This document shows, piece by piece, positions 26,517 through 35,129 of a stretch of 64,000 nucleotides of DNA. The notes under the pieces were generated by a model that was not told the origin of the DNA, ran no database searches, and saw only the letters and a list, made by a program, of their open reading frames with translations. This DNA comes from Marinobacterium sp. LSUCC0821. GTDB lineage: Bacteria; Pseudomonadota; Gammaproteobacteria; Pseudomonadales; Balneatricaceae. The translations under genes were made by a program, and so were the position numbers. The number at the start of each line of letters is the position of its first letter. Position 1 is the first letter of the stretch. The stretch is taken from contig NZ_CP051666.1 of assembly GCF_012848475.1 (NCBI RefSeq), forward strand, positions 1,825,501 through 1,889,500. Direction: 5' to 3'.

Positions 26517-27302
26517 CTACCCCTGCTCTGCTTTAGACTGAAGCGCGCCCTGAATATGGCTGGAGTTAAATACTGAAGTCAGTATCTGTAGATACTCATC
26601 ACCAATTTCAGAATAGCTACCTAGTGTGGGAATAAGATCGACAGTTAAAAGCGGACGATTACTGTTTCGTATCGACAAGCGCTGCTCTCGTAATGGTAGG
26701 TATGCGCTGTGGGTATTAATGTTTTGGTAATACTCAGCAACAGCATCACCAATGGTGTCAAAACTTCTCACCTCTAGTGATGGGTTTGAACTCGACTTGG
26801 GCTTAATGCCACACCCCTCTGAATAGCACTGAATCCCAAAGTAGTTGTTACCTTGAACAGCAAAGCGTGACTTACCCCAGCCCGATTCGATAGCGGCTTG
26901 AGTTGCGACTAGCGCTGGCGAAAGTCCGTCCACGCGAAGGTAGAGCTTCTCCTCTATCTCTTCGAGCGGGAGTGCAGGATCGATTTCGAAGTGTTTTAGC
27001 AGTAGATCCAAAGCTGGATCGATCTCTTTCTGCTCTTCTTGGCGCTCTACAATTCTTGGGATAAAAGCACGCGCTAGCGATAGACGTTCATTTTCATGCT
27101 CGGCGTAATCCATGATTAATCTTGCGAACTGTTGCTTAGGTTCGGTCAGCGTAGTGTTTGGCTTAAGCGATGGGCGCGGCGACTCAATCAAAGTCTCAAG
27201 CGCTTTGCGATCGGTTTCAGCGGCACCTGGATCTACTATCGATACATTGTAGAAAATAGTCGCTGCACTGAGGGTCACAGCAAAAATCGAACGTTTAATC
27301 AT
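26517..27302 (-). CDS. Bax-like glucosaminidase family protein
   Basis: 261 residues with an N-terminal signal sequence. The glucosaminidase-type core is seen in LVATQAAIESGWGKSRFAVQGNNYFGIQCY, with the catalytic glutamate in AAIESGWG, and later FDTIGDAVAEYYQNINTH. These match E. coli Bax-type proteins, exported enzymes or binders acting on peptidoglycan. It is separated by 29 bp from the upstream DUF486 gene. Confidence 0.87.
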   Translation of the reverse strand: MIKRSIFAVTLSAATIFYNVSIVDPGAAETDRKALETLIESPRPSLKPNTTLTEPKQQFARLIMDYAEHENERLSLARAFIPRIVERQEEQKEIDPALDLLLKHFEIDPALPLEEIEEKLYLRVDGLSPALVATQAAIESGWGKSRFAVQGNNYFGIQCYSEGCGIKPKSSSNPSLEVRSFDTIGDAVAEYYQNINTHSAYLPLREQRLSIRNSNRPLLTVDLIPTLGSYSEIGDEYLQILTSVFNSSHIQGALQSKAEQG

Positions 27303-27331
27303 GCGCGGATTTTAAAGTATTTTCTGATGGC

Positions 27332-27682
27332 TTACATAAACTTCGATCGAAAAATAAAGAATACTGCGCCTAATAGGCATAGTCCTGCCCAAAGGTAGTC
27401 GAGTTTTAGGGGCTCTTTCAGGTAGATAACAGCGAATGGAACAAACACAGTGAGGGTAATTACCTCTTGTAGGATTTTGAGTTGGCCGACATTCATTGCT
27501 GTGTAGCCAATTCTATTTGCTGGGACCTGTAGAAGGTATTCAAATAGCGCGATCCCCCAACTGACCAGAGCTGCAATAATCCAGGGCTTGTGATTCAGCT
27601 CTTTAAGGTGGGCATACCAAGCAAATGTCATAAAGACATTACTGCACAACAGTAATCCTATGCTGACGATTATTGGATTCAC
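27332..27682 (-). CDS. DUF486 (DMT-like) membrane protein
   Basis: 116 residues with four hydrophobic helices, the full size of the family, which is related to small drug/metabolite transporters. Family landmarks are FMTFAWYAHLK, WGIALFEYLLQVPANRIGY and the C-terminal LKLDYLWAGLCLLGAVFFIFR. The substrate is unknown. Confidence 0.9.
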   Translation of the reverse strand: MNPIIVSIGLLLCSNVFMTFAWYAHLKELNHKPWIIAALVSWGIALFEYLLQVPANRIGYTAMNVGQLKILQEVITLTVFVPFAVIYLKEPLKLDYLWAGLCLLGAVFFIFRSKFM

Positions 27683-27849
27683 TTATCACCTCAACATGAG
27701 CATCTATCCATTTGCGGCGAGTATGCATCCAAGCTGAAATAACTCGCAATAAAAATTCACTTCGAATACGAAATGTAGAATTACCCTTTGACCTGTGAGC
27801 TACACCTAGGTTTATAGTAGGCACTTAATTGAGTCCTTTACGAAAGAGC

Positions 27850-28296
27850 ATGCGTAATTTGAAGAACATCTTAGTTGGCACAGCTTTAATTGCCTTAACT
27901 GGCATAGCGATCTACTTCAACTTCTATTCGGCCAGCAACCCAACTATGTTTCCTTACCTAGATCCGAAGGCTGTTGCTGAAGGGAAAAAGATCTACCTTG
28001 CCGAGTGTGCAAGCTGTCACGGGGTCAATCTTGAAGGGCAGGCCAATTGGAAGATTCGGGATGCTGAAGGTTATCTACCTGCCCCACCCCATGATCAAAC
28101 TGGTCACACTTGGCATCATGACGAAGCTCTGCTTTTCAAACTTACAAAACACGGCATTCAGGCGATCGCTGGCGCTGATTACAAATCTCGTATGCCTGCA
28201 TTCAAAGATAAGCTTTCAGATGAGCAGATTCTTAGGGTACTTGCGTATATCAAATCAACTTGGCCTGCTGAAGTTGCCAGGGAACCTGCGAATTAG
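27850..28296 (+). CDS. Class I cytochrome c
   Basis: 148 residues with an N-terminal hydrophobic anchor or signal (about 4-24). One haem site CASCH follows EGKKIYLAE, and the axial methionine is probably in SRMPAFKDKLSDEQI, the typical C-terminal half of a small electron-carrier cytochrome. An extra WHHD segment may bind a metal. The frame opens at TTG 27829; I chose ATG 27850, preceded by GAAAGAG. It is followed by a CopZ-like gene, so a copper-related role is possible. Confidence 0.88.
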   Translation: MRNLKNILVGTALIALTGIAIYFNFYSASNPTMFPYLDPKAVAEGKKIYLAECASCHGVNLEGQANWKIRDAEGYLPAPPHDQTGHTWHHDEALLFKLTKHGIQAIAGADYKSRMPAFKDKLSDEQILRVLAYIKSTWPAEVAREPAN

Positions 28297-28351
28297 TCCA
28301 TGGCATCTCAGCGAGACCTGAAATGTCTAAGAACAAATAGAGGAATTAAAG

Positions 28352-28564
28352 ATGAGCACTAATTACAGACTACATATTGAAGATATGAACTGCGGCGGCT
28401 GTGTATCTTCCATTCAAGAAGCACTAGAGGGCATTGCGGGAGTATCGAATATCAATATCGAGCTAGCTTCCAAAACGGCGGCATTTGAGACAAGCGTTGC
28501 TTTAGATTCAGTCCTAGCAACCCTAAAGGATGCAGGATACGAAGGAACCCTGGTATCTAACTAA
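28352..28564 (+). CDS. Heavy-metal-associated domain protein (CopZ-like)
   Basis: 70-residue ferredoxin-like metal chaperone. The metal-binding motif MNCGGC at residues 12-17 corresponds to the MxCxxC of CopZ and Atx1, and the fold-typical ALEGIAGVSNINIEL and LKDAGYEG follow. It would carry Cu(I) or a similar soft metal. No metal ATPase is adjacent. AGAGGAAT precedes the ATG. Confidence 0.9.
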   Translation: MSTNYRLHIEDMNCGGCVSSIQEALEGIAGVSNINIELASKTAAFETSVALDSVLATLKDAGYEGTLVSN

Positions 28565-28605
28565 GAATTGAGTATTTATTCTCCTGACCTAAAGACCGAA
28601 AAAAT

Positions 28606-28635
28606 TCGTAACTCCACAAAAATGAGGAGTTACGA
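28606..28635 (+). promoter_or_regulatory. Hairpin that seals the ribosome-binding site of the cysteine-rich microprotein
   Basis: TCGTAACTCC (28606-28615) pairs perfectly with GGAGTTACGA (28626-28635) over a 10-nt loop. The 3' arm contains the Shine-Dalgarno GGAG (28626-28629) and reaches the A of the ATG. There is no T run after it on this strand, so it is not a forward terminator; on the reverse strand it is followed by AATTTTTTC and could act as one. Confidence 0.65.
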
Positions 28636-28745
28636 TGTCTACAAATACCCAATCAACAGATAACCGCCCACTGCCATGTCGCGGCTGTACCGCTAGTTGT
28701 CCAAACCGAGATAAATGTCAGGGCAAGCCTTGGCGTAAAGCGTAA
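28635..28745 (+). CDS. 36-residue cysteine-rich microprotein
   Basis: Short but well-formed frame: GGAG five bases before the ATG, then 36 residues with four cysteines in the pattern C-x2-C-x3-C-x5-C (15, 18, 22, 28), followed by a basic tail GKPWRKA. The spacing suits a zinc- or iron-sulfur-binding knuckle. I recall similar tiny proteins in related marine bacteria but cannot name a family. It lies 70 bp after the CopZ-like gene. Confidence 0.7.
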   Translation: MSTNTQSTDNRPLPCRGCTASCPNRDKCQGKPWRKA

Positions 28746-28827
28746 GATTTTCGAACCAATCGGAGACGAACTTTAATATTGTCGTATACTGCATAAGAAT
28801 CAGACTCATCACTATAGAGCCCTAACC

Positions 28828-29889
28828 ATGCCAGATATTTCGACAATCTCTACGTTCTACTACGAGAATCAACTGATCATAGATATTAGCGGTGTTTTAA
28901 TTGCCAGTATCTGCGGAATGTTGTTTATCTGGTTTCTGTTTGCTGCTCTCCCCTCTCACTGGAGTGCTAAACAGACTCGCTTCAAGACATCCCACCTAGT
29001 TCGAATTGCGCGACTTCCTGCCGTCTATTCAATAGGTATGATCGGAATCGGTCAGCTTCTGACCTTTACGCCAGATGGGCTCAAAAGCACACTGAACTCT
29101 GTCGTTCTTACCTTAGCGGTTATTTTGTGGGGACAGTACATCTACAGGGCATCTCAGTTTCTATTAAAGAACATTAGCTCTCAGAGCCCTGAAGAGGGAA
29201 TTATTCGCCCTCATACACTGCCATTGCTTGAAAATCTCGCGGCTGTTATTAACGTCCTATTAGCTGTCTACCTCATCTTTTTGGTGTGGCACATAGATAT
29301 GACAGCCTGGTTAGCCTCAGCAGGTATCGTGGGTATTGCAGTTGGTTTCGCCGCAAAAGACACCCTGGCAAACTTGCTTTCAGGTGTCTTTATCTTGGCA
29401 GACTCGCCCTACAAAATTGGTGATTACATCGTTATTGATACTGGCGAACGCGGCAAAGTGACCCATATTGGTTTGCGATCTACTCGACTACTCACTCGCG
29501 ATGATCTAGAGATTAATATCCCGAACGCGATCATTGCGAACGGAAAAATCATTAACGAATCGAGTGGGCGACATGTTAAATCTCGTGTCAGAGTTCCTGT
29601 ATCCGTCGCTTATGGTTCTGATCTTGAGCAGGTCAAAGCACTACTGCTAGAAGTTGCTGAGCAGGAGTCTCAGATCTGTATAGATCCAGAGCCACGCATT
29701 AGATTTAGAGTGTTTGGCGCTTCAAGTCTAGATCTTGAACTACTGGTATGGATCGACGACCCCGAGATTCGTGGACGAGTTGTAGATGCATTAAATACTG
29801 CGATCTATAACAGCTTTAATGCCAATCATATTGAGATCCCGTATTCCAAACAGGACGTCTACATCAAGTCTCTACCGGAACAAAAATAG
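28828..29889 (+). CDS. Small-conductance mechanosensitive channel (MscS family)
   Basis: 353 residues, with about five membrane helices before the pore helix, more than the three of E. coli MscS. The pore and beta-domain region is typical: AGIVGIAVGFAAKDTLANLLSGVFILADSPYKIGDYIVI, then GKVTHIGLRSTRLLTRDDLEINIPNAII. The cytoplasmic C-terminal domain ends with the usual HIEIPYSKQDVYI. It relieves turgor on osmotic downshock. Monocistronic by spacing. Confidence 0.92.
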   Translation: MPDISTISTFYYENQLIIDISGVLIASICGMLFIWFLFAALPSHWSAKQTRFKTSHLVRIARLPAVYSIGMIGIGQLLTFTPDGLKSTLNSVVLTLAVILWGQYIYRASQFLLKNISSQSPEEGIIRPHTLPLLENLAAVINVLLAVYLIFLVWHIDMTAWLASAGIVGIAVGFAAKDTLANLLSGVFILADSPYKIGDYIVIDTGERGKVTHIGLRSTRLLTRDDLEINIPNAIIANGKIINESSGRHVKSRVRVPVSVAYGSDLEQVKALLLEVAEQESQICIDPEPRIRFRVFGASSLDLELLVWIDDPEIRGRVVDALNTAIYNSFNANHIEIPYSKQDVYIKSLPEQK

Positions 29890-29951
29890 AGCCCACAAAT
29901 CTATCCAAACTATCGCAGCGTAAACGAGTTATATGCTCTAGGAATCACACA

Positions 29952-30482
29952 ATGAAAAGGTTAACTCTAATTATCCTGACTGCGATTGTTTTATCGGGCT
30001 GCTCAACTAACGATTGGCGCACCGCTAAACGAGACTCGGCTGGTATTGCGCCTCTGCCAAATGAGCATTCTGATGCTGTCATTCAAGCTTATGCTGCTGA
30101 TCTATTTGGTTTTAGGGGCTACTTTGCTGTGCACACTTGGATATCGGCTAAAGCAAAAGGAGCTGACAGTTATACTGTCTATGACGTGGTTGGCTGGCGA
30201 ACAAGCCGCGGGCTGCCAGCCCTCAAGATTGCTGACGACATTCCAGATCGCTACTGGTACAACTCGAAGCCTGAGGTACTACTCGATATTCGCGGTGAAG
30301 CAGCAGAGAGGCTCATTCCAAAAATTGATGCAGCCGCTAAACGCTACCCTTGGGCGGATGAGTACCGTTTAGTCCCAGGACCTAACAGCAATACCTTCCC
30401 TGCGTGGATAGCCAAAGAGGTACCAGAGCTTGGGCTGGAGTTGCCTTTCAAAGCGTTTGGTTCTGGTTACGCAAGCAAATAA
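29952..30482 (+). CDS. DUF3750 lipoprotein
   Basis: 176 residues. Lipobox VLSGC puts the lipidated cysteine at about residue 17. The body matches DUF3750: AVIQAYAADLFGFRGYFAVHTWISAKAKG and VYDVVGWRTSRG. Members are envelope proteins of unknown activity. A strong bidirectional terminator follows immediately. Confidence 0.88.
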   Translation: MKRLTLIILTAIVLSGCSTNDWRTAKRDSAGIAPLPNEHSDAVIQAYAADLFGFRGYFAVHTWISAKAKGADSYTVYDVVGWRTSRGLPALKIADDIPDRYWYNSKPEVLLDIRGEAAERLIPKIDAAAKRYPWADEYRLVPGPNSNTFPAWIAKEVPELGLELPFKAFGSGYASK

Positions 30483-30484
30483 AA

Positions 30485-30515
30485 AAACCGGGCTCAAGTA
30501 ACCTTGGCCCGGTTT
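30485..30515. terminator. Bidirectional terminator between the DUF3750 gene and phoX
   Basis: Perfect nine-base arms AAACCGGGC/GCCCGGTTT with flanking A and T runs serve both convergent genes. Confidence 0.88.
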
Positions 30516-30532
30516 CATGCTTAGAACCGATC

Positions 30533-31984
30533 TTAGTCGCGAGCAACCCAGATCATGTTGTTCTCATGTTTAGATGTATCTTCACCAATCAGCACAACAC
30601 CGTTACCAAGAGGCCATAGGTTGTCAGGGTTTGAGATACCTTCCGTAGAACACACTTTTCCTTCTGGCTTTCCAACAACCCAAGGGGTCATCTTAGATAC
30701 GTTGAAGTTAGCATCTAGACCCATGTGGTAAACGATGCCACATTTGTTCTCGGTAACCTGGACGTCGCCTTTACCATCGCTCATACCTTTAGCAACTTCA
30801 GACATAGCCATGTAGAGATTTTTGCCTGCAGCATCTGCGCGCACGACTTCCATCTTACGGAATTCGTTTGATGCACCTTTAGCTGCAGCTGCTTTACGAG
30901 ACTCGAGGAAGGCTACGCGATCATCTTTTGCATTACCTGCAGCCCAATCTGCGATCTCTTCATCAGAAATGAAACCACCCTTATCGTACTCAGCTACCCA
31001 AGTATCGATCTGAGCTTTTGTACCATGAGCCAGTTTAACCCACTCAATATTCAGTGATTCATCTTTGTTGGTTGAAGCTTTAGCAGCGTAAAGCGTACCT
31101 GCAGTTAGGTCTGCAGCTTTGTCAGCAACAAACTTAAAGAATACGGTATTGGTGCCATCATCAGACTGGTAAACCGTTTTCTGATCATTCATTACAGAAA
31201 CGTTTTCGTGAGAGAAACGACCAAGTGTGGTCAACTTACGAGGTGTTGCTTTGCCTTTTGGATCAGTGATCTCAACGTTCCAACCTACACGGTATGGGTT
31301 AGTCTGAGTACCTGCATATTTATTGTAGGAAGCAACGCCATCCCACTCTTCAGCCTTAGGGTTAAACCAGTCTGCAGTGTTATCCCAGTAAAGCTCTTCA
31401 GATGAAATTGGTGTTCCCCATGGGCTTACAGAACCTGCACAGTTGATCCAAGTACCACCCACAGACGTGAAATCTAGCATCTCAACTTTCTTAGCGACCC
31501 AAGCGTTACCTTCACGCTTGATGAACATGCGGCTCATACCACCCGGTGTGTTTTCCCAGTTAGTGAATAGGTAGCCTTCAGTTTGAGCATCATTTGTTGG
31601 GATGAAACCGTTGAAGTCTGGATCATCAGAAGCTTCGTACTGTGAGCCATCTTTACGCTTAAGTAGGCCTAGACCATTCACACCTGACTGACCGATGATT
31701 CCGTAGTTACCACCAGCAACAGTTACAGTCTCTTTTGCCAAGCCCTGAGGTAGTTCAAGTTTCTGGCTGAAATCTGCGTTAGCAACGTAGCCTACAGTAG
31801 CAAGATTAATCGTCTTGTTATCGATCTCTGGGTGCTGCACGTTAAAGAATAGATCATCTTTAACCATCGCCATACCAGTTACTTCTGCACCAAGCGGCAC
31901 AGTTGCGTAACGGTGAATTTCAACAGCGTTTGCAGTTGCGCTTGCTACAGCAAGAGCTAGAAGTGAATAACGAACAGATTTCAT
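30533..31984 (-). CDS. phoX: PhoX-type secreted alkaline phosphatase
   Basis: 483-residue exported protein of the PhoX (DUF839) family; PhoX enzymes use calcium and iron to release phosphate from organic esters. A Sec-like signal peptide ends near ASATANA. Family regions seen: EGYLFTNWENTPGGMSRMFIKR, GGTWINCAGSVSPWGTPISSEE, RFSHENVSV and VYQSDDGTNTVFFKFV. The frame begins at ATG 31996, but ATG 31984 has GGAG at a good spacing, whereas the earlier ATG overlaps that site. A Pho box upstream supports phosphate control. The classical Tat motif is not evident. Confidence 0.88.
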   Translation of the reverse strand: MKSVRYSLLALAVASATANAVEIHRYATVPLGAEVTGMAMVKDDLFFNVQHPEIDNKTINLATVGYVANADFSQKLELPQGLAKETVTVAGGNYGIIGQSGVNGLGLLKRKDGSQYEASDDPDFNGFIPTNDAQTEGYLFTNWENTPGGMSRMFIKREGNAWVAKKVEMLDFTSVGGTWINCAGSVSPWGTPISSEELYWDNTADWFNPKAEEWDGVASYNKYAGTQTNPYRVGWNVEITDPKGKATPRKLTTLGRFSHENVSVMNDQKTVYQSDDGTNTVFFKFVADKAADLTAGTLYAAKASTNKDESLNIEWVKLAHGTKAQIDTWVAEYDKGGFISDEEIADWAAGNAKDDRVAFLESRKAAAAKGASNEFRKMEVVRADAAGKNLYMAMSEVAKGMSDGKGDVQVTENKCGIVYHMGLDANFNVSKMTPWVVGKPEGKVCSTEGISNPDNLWPLGNGVVLIGEDTSKHENNMIWVARD

Positions 31985-32024
31985 GGTTTTCTCCATTAGC
32001 CATTAATGTTGTCTGTTATGGAGA

Positions 32025-32058
32025 ATTTAAGACGTGATTAGTTACAACTCCGTTACGG
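32025..32058 (-). promoter_or_regulatory. Pho box and -10 of phoX
   Basis: Read on the minus strand, CCGTAAC and TTGTAAC (plus coordinates 32052-32058 and 32041-32047) are 11 bp apart. TTAAAT (32025-32030) follows after a 10-nt gap as -10. TTGTAAC is also the third heptamer of the pstS site. Confidence 0.65.
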
Positions 32059-32119
32059 TAAAACGAAGAAATAATTAAAGCTCTGTTTCACTTTTGTGAT
32101 CTGCTGACTTACCTAAATA

Positions 32120-33028
32120 TTAGGGAGCCAAGCAGCTATCAAACTGATCAACCAATCCTGCGATGAAGGCCACATAGCCACCCGCTTGAACGTTTATACC
32201 TGATGCTAGCGGATCTAACTTACCTTCATTGATGTTCAAACCACGGGTAATTGCTTCAATTACTGCTGGGCTAAATTGAGGCTCTACAAATACACAGCTG
32301 ATCTTATTCTCTTCTAATTGAGAACGAAGTTCGCTGAGGTGTTTTGCACCCGGTTTACGAGATGGGTCTAAGGTGAAGTAACCGACCTGGTTTAATCCAA
32401 AGTGGCTAACCAAGCCTTGATAAGCATCGTGGAAAACGAAAAACCCTATGGTTTTCTTGTCCGCTAGCTTCGCCTCGGACTCATTGTTTAACAATTCGAC
32501 ACTTTCAAGAAACTTAGCAAGGTTTTCTTCGATTTTATCAGCATCTTCTGGATATTTAGAAACCAATAACTCTGTAATTTGTTCAGCAAAATGCTCTGCA
32601 CTTTCGGGACTTAACCAGGGGTGCATCGCTTCGTGATCGTCATGCTGGTCCTCTTTATGAGGCTGTGACTGATCTTGGCCAGGTTCATGTCCACCCTGAG
32701 GTTCGTCAGCATGCTCCTCCCCCTCTTCTTGCCAGGCCAACGCGTCGATATCTGAAGCCGCAATAATCTTCTCTAAATAGGGCTCAGTTTGCGGTCCCAC
32801 CCAAATTAATAGATCAGCTTCTGCTATACGACGGCGATCTGAAGGGCGAAGTGCATAGTCGTGCGGGGATGCACCCTCCGGTAATAAGGTATCTACCTCT
32901 GCAACTCCCTGCAGTAGATCGGCTGCTATTAGGGAGATCGGTTTAATACTGCCCATCACAGTGGCAGCGCTGGCGGCTGATGAGAGTAGAGCAGAAAAAA
33001 CCAGAGCAATTGGTAGAGAGAGTTTCAT
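32120..33028 (-). CDS. znuA: Zinc ABC transporter substrate-binding protein ZnuA
   Basis: 302-residue periplasmic zinc-binding protein. Signal peptide about residues 1-22. Conserved histidines sit in EGASPHDYALRPSD and VFHDAYQGLVSHFG, with a third after the histidine- and acid-rich loop (about residues 98-137, many H, D and E) that is diagnostic for ZnuA rather than manganese-binding relatives. It is divergent from zur-znuCB, sharing the Zur operator. Confidence 0.96.
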   Translation of the reverse strand: MKLSLPIALVFSALLSSAASAATVMGSIKPISLIAADLLQGVAEVDTLLPEGASPHDYALRPSDRRRIAEADLLIWVGPQTEPYLEKIIAASDIDALAWQEEGEEHADEPQGGHEPGQDQSQPHKEDQHDDHEAMHPWLSPESAEHFAEQITELLVSKYPEDADKIEENLAKFLESVELLNNESEAKLADKKTIGFFVFHDAYQGLVSHFGLNQVGYFTLDPSRKPGAKHLSELRSQLEENKISCVFVEPQFSPAVIEAITRGLNINEGKLDPLASGINVQAGGYVAFIAGLVDQFDSCLAP

Positions 33029-33060
33029 TCACAACAACCTATCAAAGAGGATTAATGCAC

Positions 33061-33075
33061 TGTTATAATATAACA
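33061..33075. promoter_or_regulatory. Zur operator between znuA and zur
   Basis: TGTTATAATATAACA is a perfect 15-nt palindrome matching the core of the gammaproteobacterial Zur box. It lies 32 bp from znuA and 17 bp from zur and overlaps a TATAAT-like -10, so it can repress both directions. Confidence 0.88.
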
Positions 33076-33092
33076 CTTACTGGAGGCGCATT

Positions 33093-33581
33093 ATGCTCGA
33101 AGCGATTAACGCATTCAACAGCCAACACAATCATCAGCACTGTATAAGCTCTGCTTTAAAGAGCGCTAAGCAGCTATGTAAAGCGCGTGGACAACGGTTA
33201 ACGCCTATCCGTGAGTTAGTGCTGCGCTTAGTTTGGCAAAGCCACAAACCGCTTGGTGCGTATGAGCTACTCCCCAGTCTTGCTGAAGCGGGTTTTAACT
33301 CAGCGCCACCTACCATCTACCGCGCATTGGATTTTCTTCAAGAGCTAGGGCTCATTCACCGTATTGCTTCTATGAACGCCTTTATCGGTTGTACCAATCC
33401 CGATCATCCGCACCCGAGTGGCTTTATGATCTGTAAAGTATGTAAAACAGCAGCAGAGCTTGATACATCTGAGCTTAATAGCGCATTTGAATCAGTCGCA
33501 AAACGTATTGGATTTGCCATTCAGGATGAGACTGTCGAACTGGTCGGACTTTGTCAGCAGTGCCAGGAGTTAGAAGCATGA
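33093..33581 (+). CDS. zur: Zinc uptake regulator Zur (Fur family)
   Basis: 162-residue zinc-responsive repressor. The winged helix contains RLTPIRELVLRLVWQ and PPTIYRALDFLQELGLIHRI; structural-zinc cysteine pairs are CKVC and CQQC. An N-terminal histidine-containing stretch (NSQHNHQHC) is typical of Zur. GGAGG precedes the ATG. The stop overlaps znuC by 4 bp (ATGA), so the repressor is co-expressed with the transporter it controls. Confidence 0.94.
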   Translation: MLEAINAFNSQHNHQHCISSALKSAKQLCKARGQRLTPIRELVLRLVWQSHKPLGAYELLPSLAEAGFNSAPPTIYRALDFLQELGLIHRIASMNAFIGCTNPDHPHPSGFMICKVCKTAAELDTSELNSAFESVAKRIGFAIQDETVELVGLCQQCQELEA

Positions 33582-34348
33582 GCCATCCAGATCTAGCTCG
33601 TCTAGAGAACGTCACATTTCGGGTGGGTAATAAAGAGATACTGCACAATGTCACTTTGCCGCTGCACAATGACTGTATCACAACACTCATCGGGCCTAAT
33701 GGCGCTGGAAAATCGACCCTCGTTAAAATTTTGCTAGGCCTGGTTAAACCCAGCGACGGAAAAGTTTGGTTAAAGCCCAATATCAAAATTGGCTACATGC
33801 CACAGAAGATTCAAATCGACCGAACCCTGCCTTTAACAGTGCGTCGTTTTTTGGAAATTCCCTTTCAGCCCTCTATCTCTTCGATTAAAGAGGCACTTGC
33901 CGATGTTGGGGCTCCGCACTTGCTGGACTACTCTATTCATGACCTTTCCGGCGGGGAGATGCAGCGCACTCTTTTGGCGCGAGCGCTGCTCAGAAATCCG
34001 GATCTTCTAGTGCTTGATGAACCTGTGCAAGGCGTTGATATCAATGGACAAACTGAGCTTTATCGACTCATCACGGAGATTCGTAAGAAGCGCCGTTGTG
34101 GTGTCCTAATGATCTCTCACGATCTCCACTTGGTAATGGCCTCAACAGACCATGTCATCTGTTTAAATACGCATGTCTGCTGTACTGGACACCCAGAGGC
34201 GGTCAGCATGGATCCGGCCTACATTGAACTGTTTGGCGCATCGCACGCTGCTACCTTGGCGCTGTATAACCACCACCATAACCATAGTCACGATATGCAT
34301 GGCGATGTGGTTGAAGGTGCGTGTTGTGGAGATCATCACCATGGCTGA
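33578..34348 (+). CDS. znuC: Zinc ABC transporter ATPase ZnuC
   Basis: 256 residues. Walker A GPNGAGKST, signature DLSGGEMQRTLLARALL and Walker B LLVLDEPVQGVD are present. The last 30 residues form a histidine-rich tail (NHHHNHSHDMHG, then GACCGDHHHG) that may bind zinc. ATG 33578 with AGGAG upstream is the start; the frame's earlier TTG lies inside zur. It overlaps znuB by 8 bp. Confidence 0.95.
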   Translation: MSHPDLARLENVTFRVGNKEILHNVTLPLHNDCITTLIGPNGAGKSTLVKILLGLVKPSDGKVWLKPNIKIGYMPQKIQIDRTLPLTVRRFLEIPFQPSISSIKEALADVGAPHLLDYSIHDLSGGEMQRTLLARALLRNPDLLVLDEPVQGVDINGQTELYRLITEIRKKRRCGVLMISHDLHLVMASTDHVICLNTHVCCTGHPEAVSMDPAYIELFGASHAATLALYNHHHNHSHDMHGDVVEGACCGDHHHG

Positions 34349-35129
34349 TTTTCTAATCTATGCGTTAATCGCTGGGGTGGCTGTGGCACTGGTCTCCGGT
34401 CCATTGGGGGCTTTTGTTGTTTGGCGTCGCATGGCCTATTTTGGCGATACCTTAGCCCACTCAGCACTTATGGGTATCTCGTTAGGCATTCTGCTAGACA
34501 TCAACCTCAGTCTCGCTGTGATTCTCTGCTGTGTTCTTTTAGCTTTGGTTTTAGTTGCGATGCAGCGCCAGCATTGGGTTGCCACTGATACGTTACTGGG
34601 CATTATGGCGCACAGCTCTCTCTCGGTTGGCTTAGTCGCTGTATCACTTCTGGATAACGTTCGGGTTGATCTACAAGCCTACCTCTTTGGTGACCTACTG
34701 GCGATTACACCTGATGATCTCATATGGATATTACTAGGCGGCGCTTTAGTTTTAGCCGCTATCTATCTGCTTTGGCGGCCGCTTTTGGCTATCACCATCA
34801 ATGAAGAGTTGGCGCAAGTTGAAGGGCTTCCAGTCGCTCGTTATCGCTTGGCGTTGATGCTTCTGATCGCGATGGTAATCGCTGGCGCTATGAAGCTGGT
34901 GGGTGTGCTACTGATCACCTCTTTGATGATTATGCCTGCAGCAGCGGCACGTCGTATTGCCAATACACCAGAGCAGATGGCACTTGCGGCAAGTCTATTA
35001 GGTTCGCTGGCAGTGGTGGGTGGTATTTCACTATCATGGTTTATAGATACCCCTGCAGGGCCATCTGTCGTGGTATGTGCACTATCAATATTCTTACTTA
35101 TCTTCCTAGCGCCTAAAGCTTCAAGATGA
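34341..35129 (+). CDS. znuB: Zinc ABC transporter permease ZnuB
   Basis: 262-residue permease of the ABC-3 family with about eight helices. Landmarks are GPLGAFVVWRRMAYFGDTLAHSALMG near the N-terminus and KLVGVLLITSLMIMPAAAAR. The start is ATG 34341 (MADFLIYALIAG); upstream codons in this frame lie within znuC. The stop overlaps the next gene by ATGA. Confidence 0.95.
   Translation: MADFLIYALIAGVAVALVSGPLGAFVVWRRMAYFGDTLAHSALMGISLGILLDINLSLAVILCCVLLALVLVAMQRQHWVATDTLLGIMAHSSLSVGLVAVSLLDNVRVDLQAYLFGDLLAITPDDLIWILLGGALVLAAIYLLWRPLLAITINEELAQVEGLPVARYRLALMLLIAMVIAGAMKLVGVLLITSLMIMPAAAARRIANTPEQMALAASLLGSLAVVGGISLSWFIDTPAGPSVVVCALSIFLLIFLAPKASR

Noticed and set aside
21434-30482. A whole genomic island or defence system after tRNA-Phe
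   Set aside because: No integrase, transposase, phage, toxin-antitoxin or restriction gene is present; the genes are common chromosomal accessory types.
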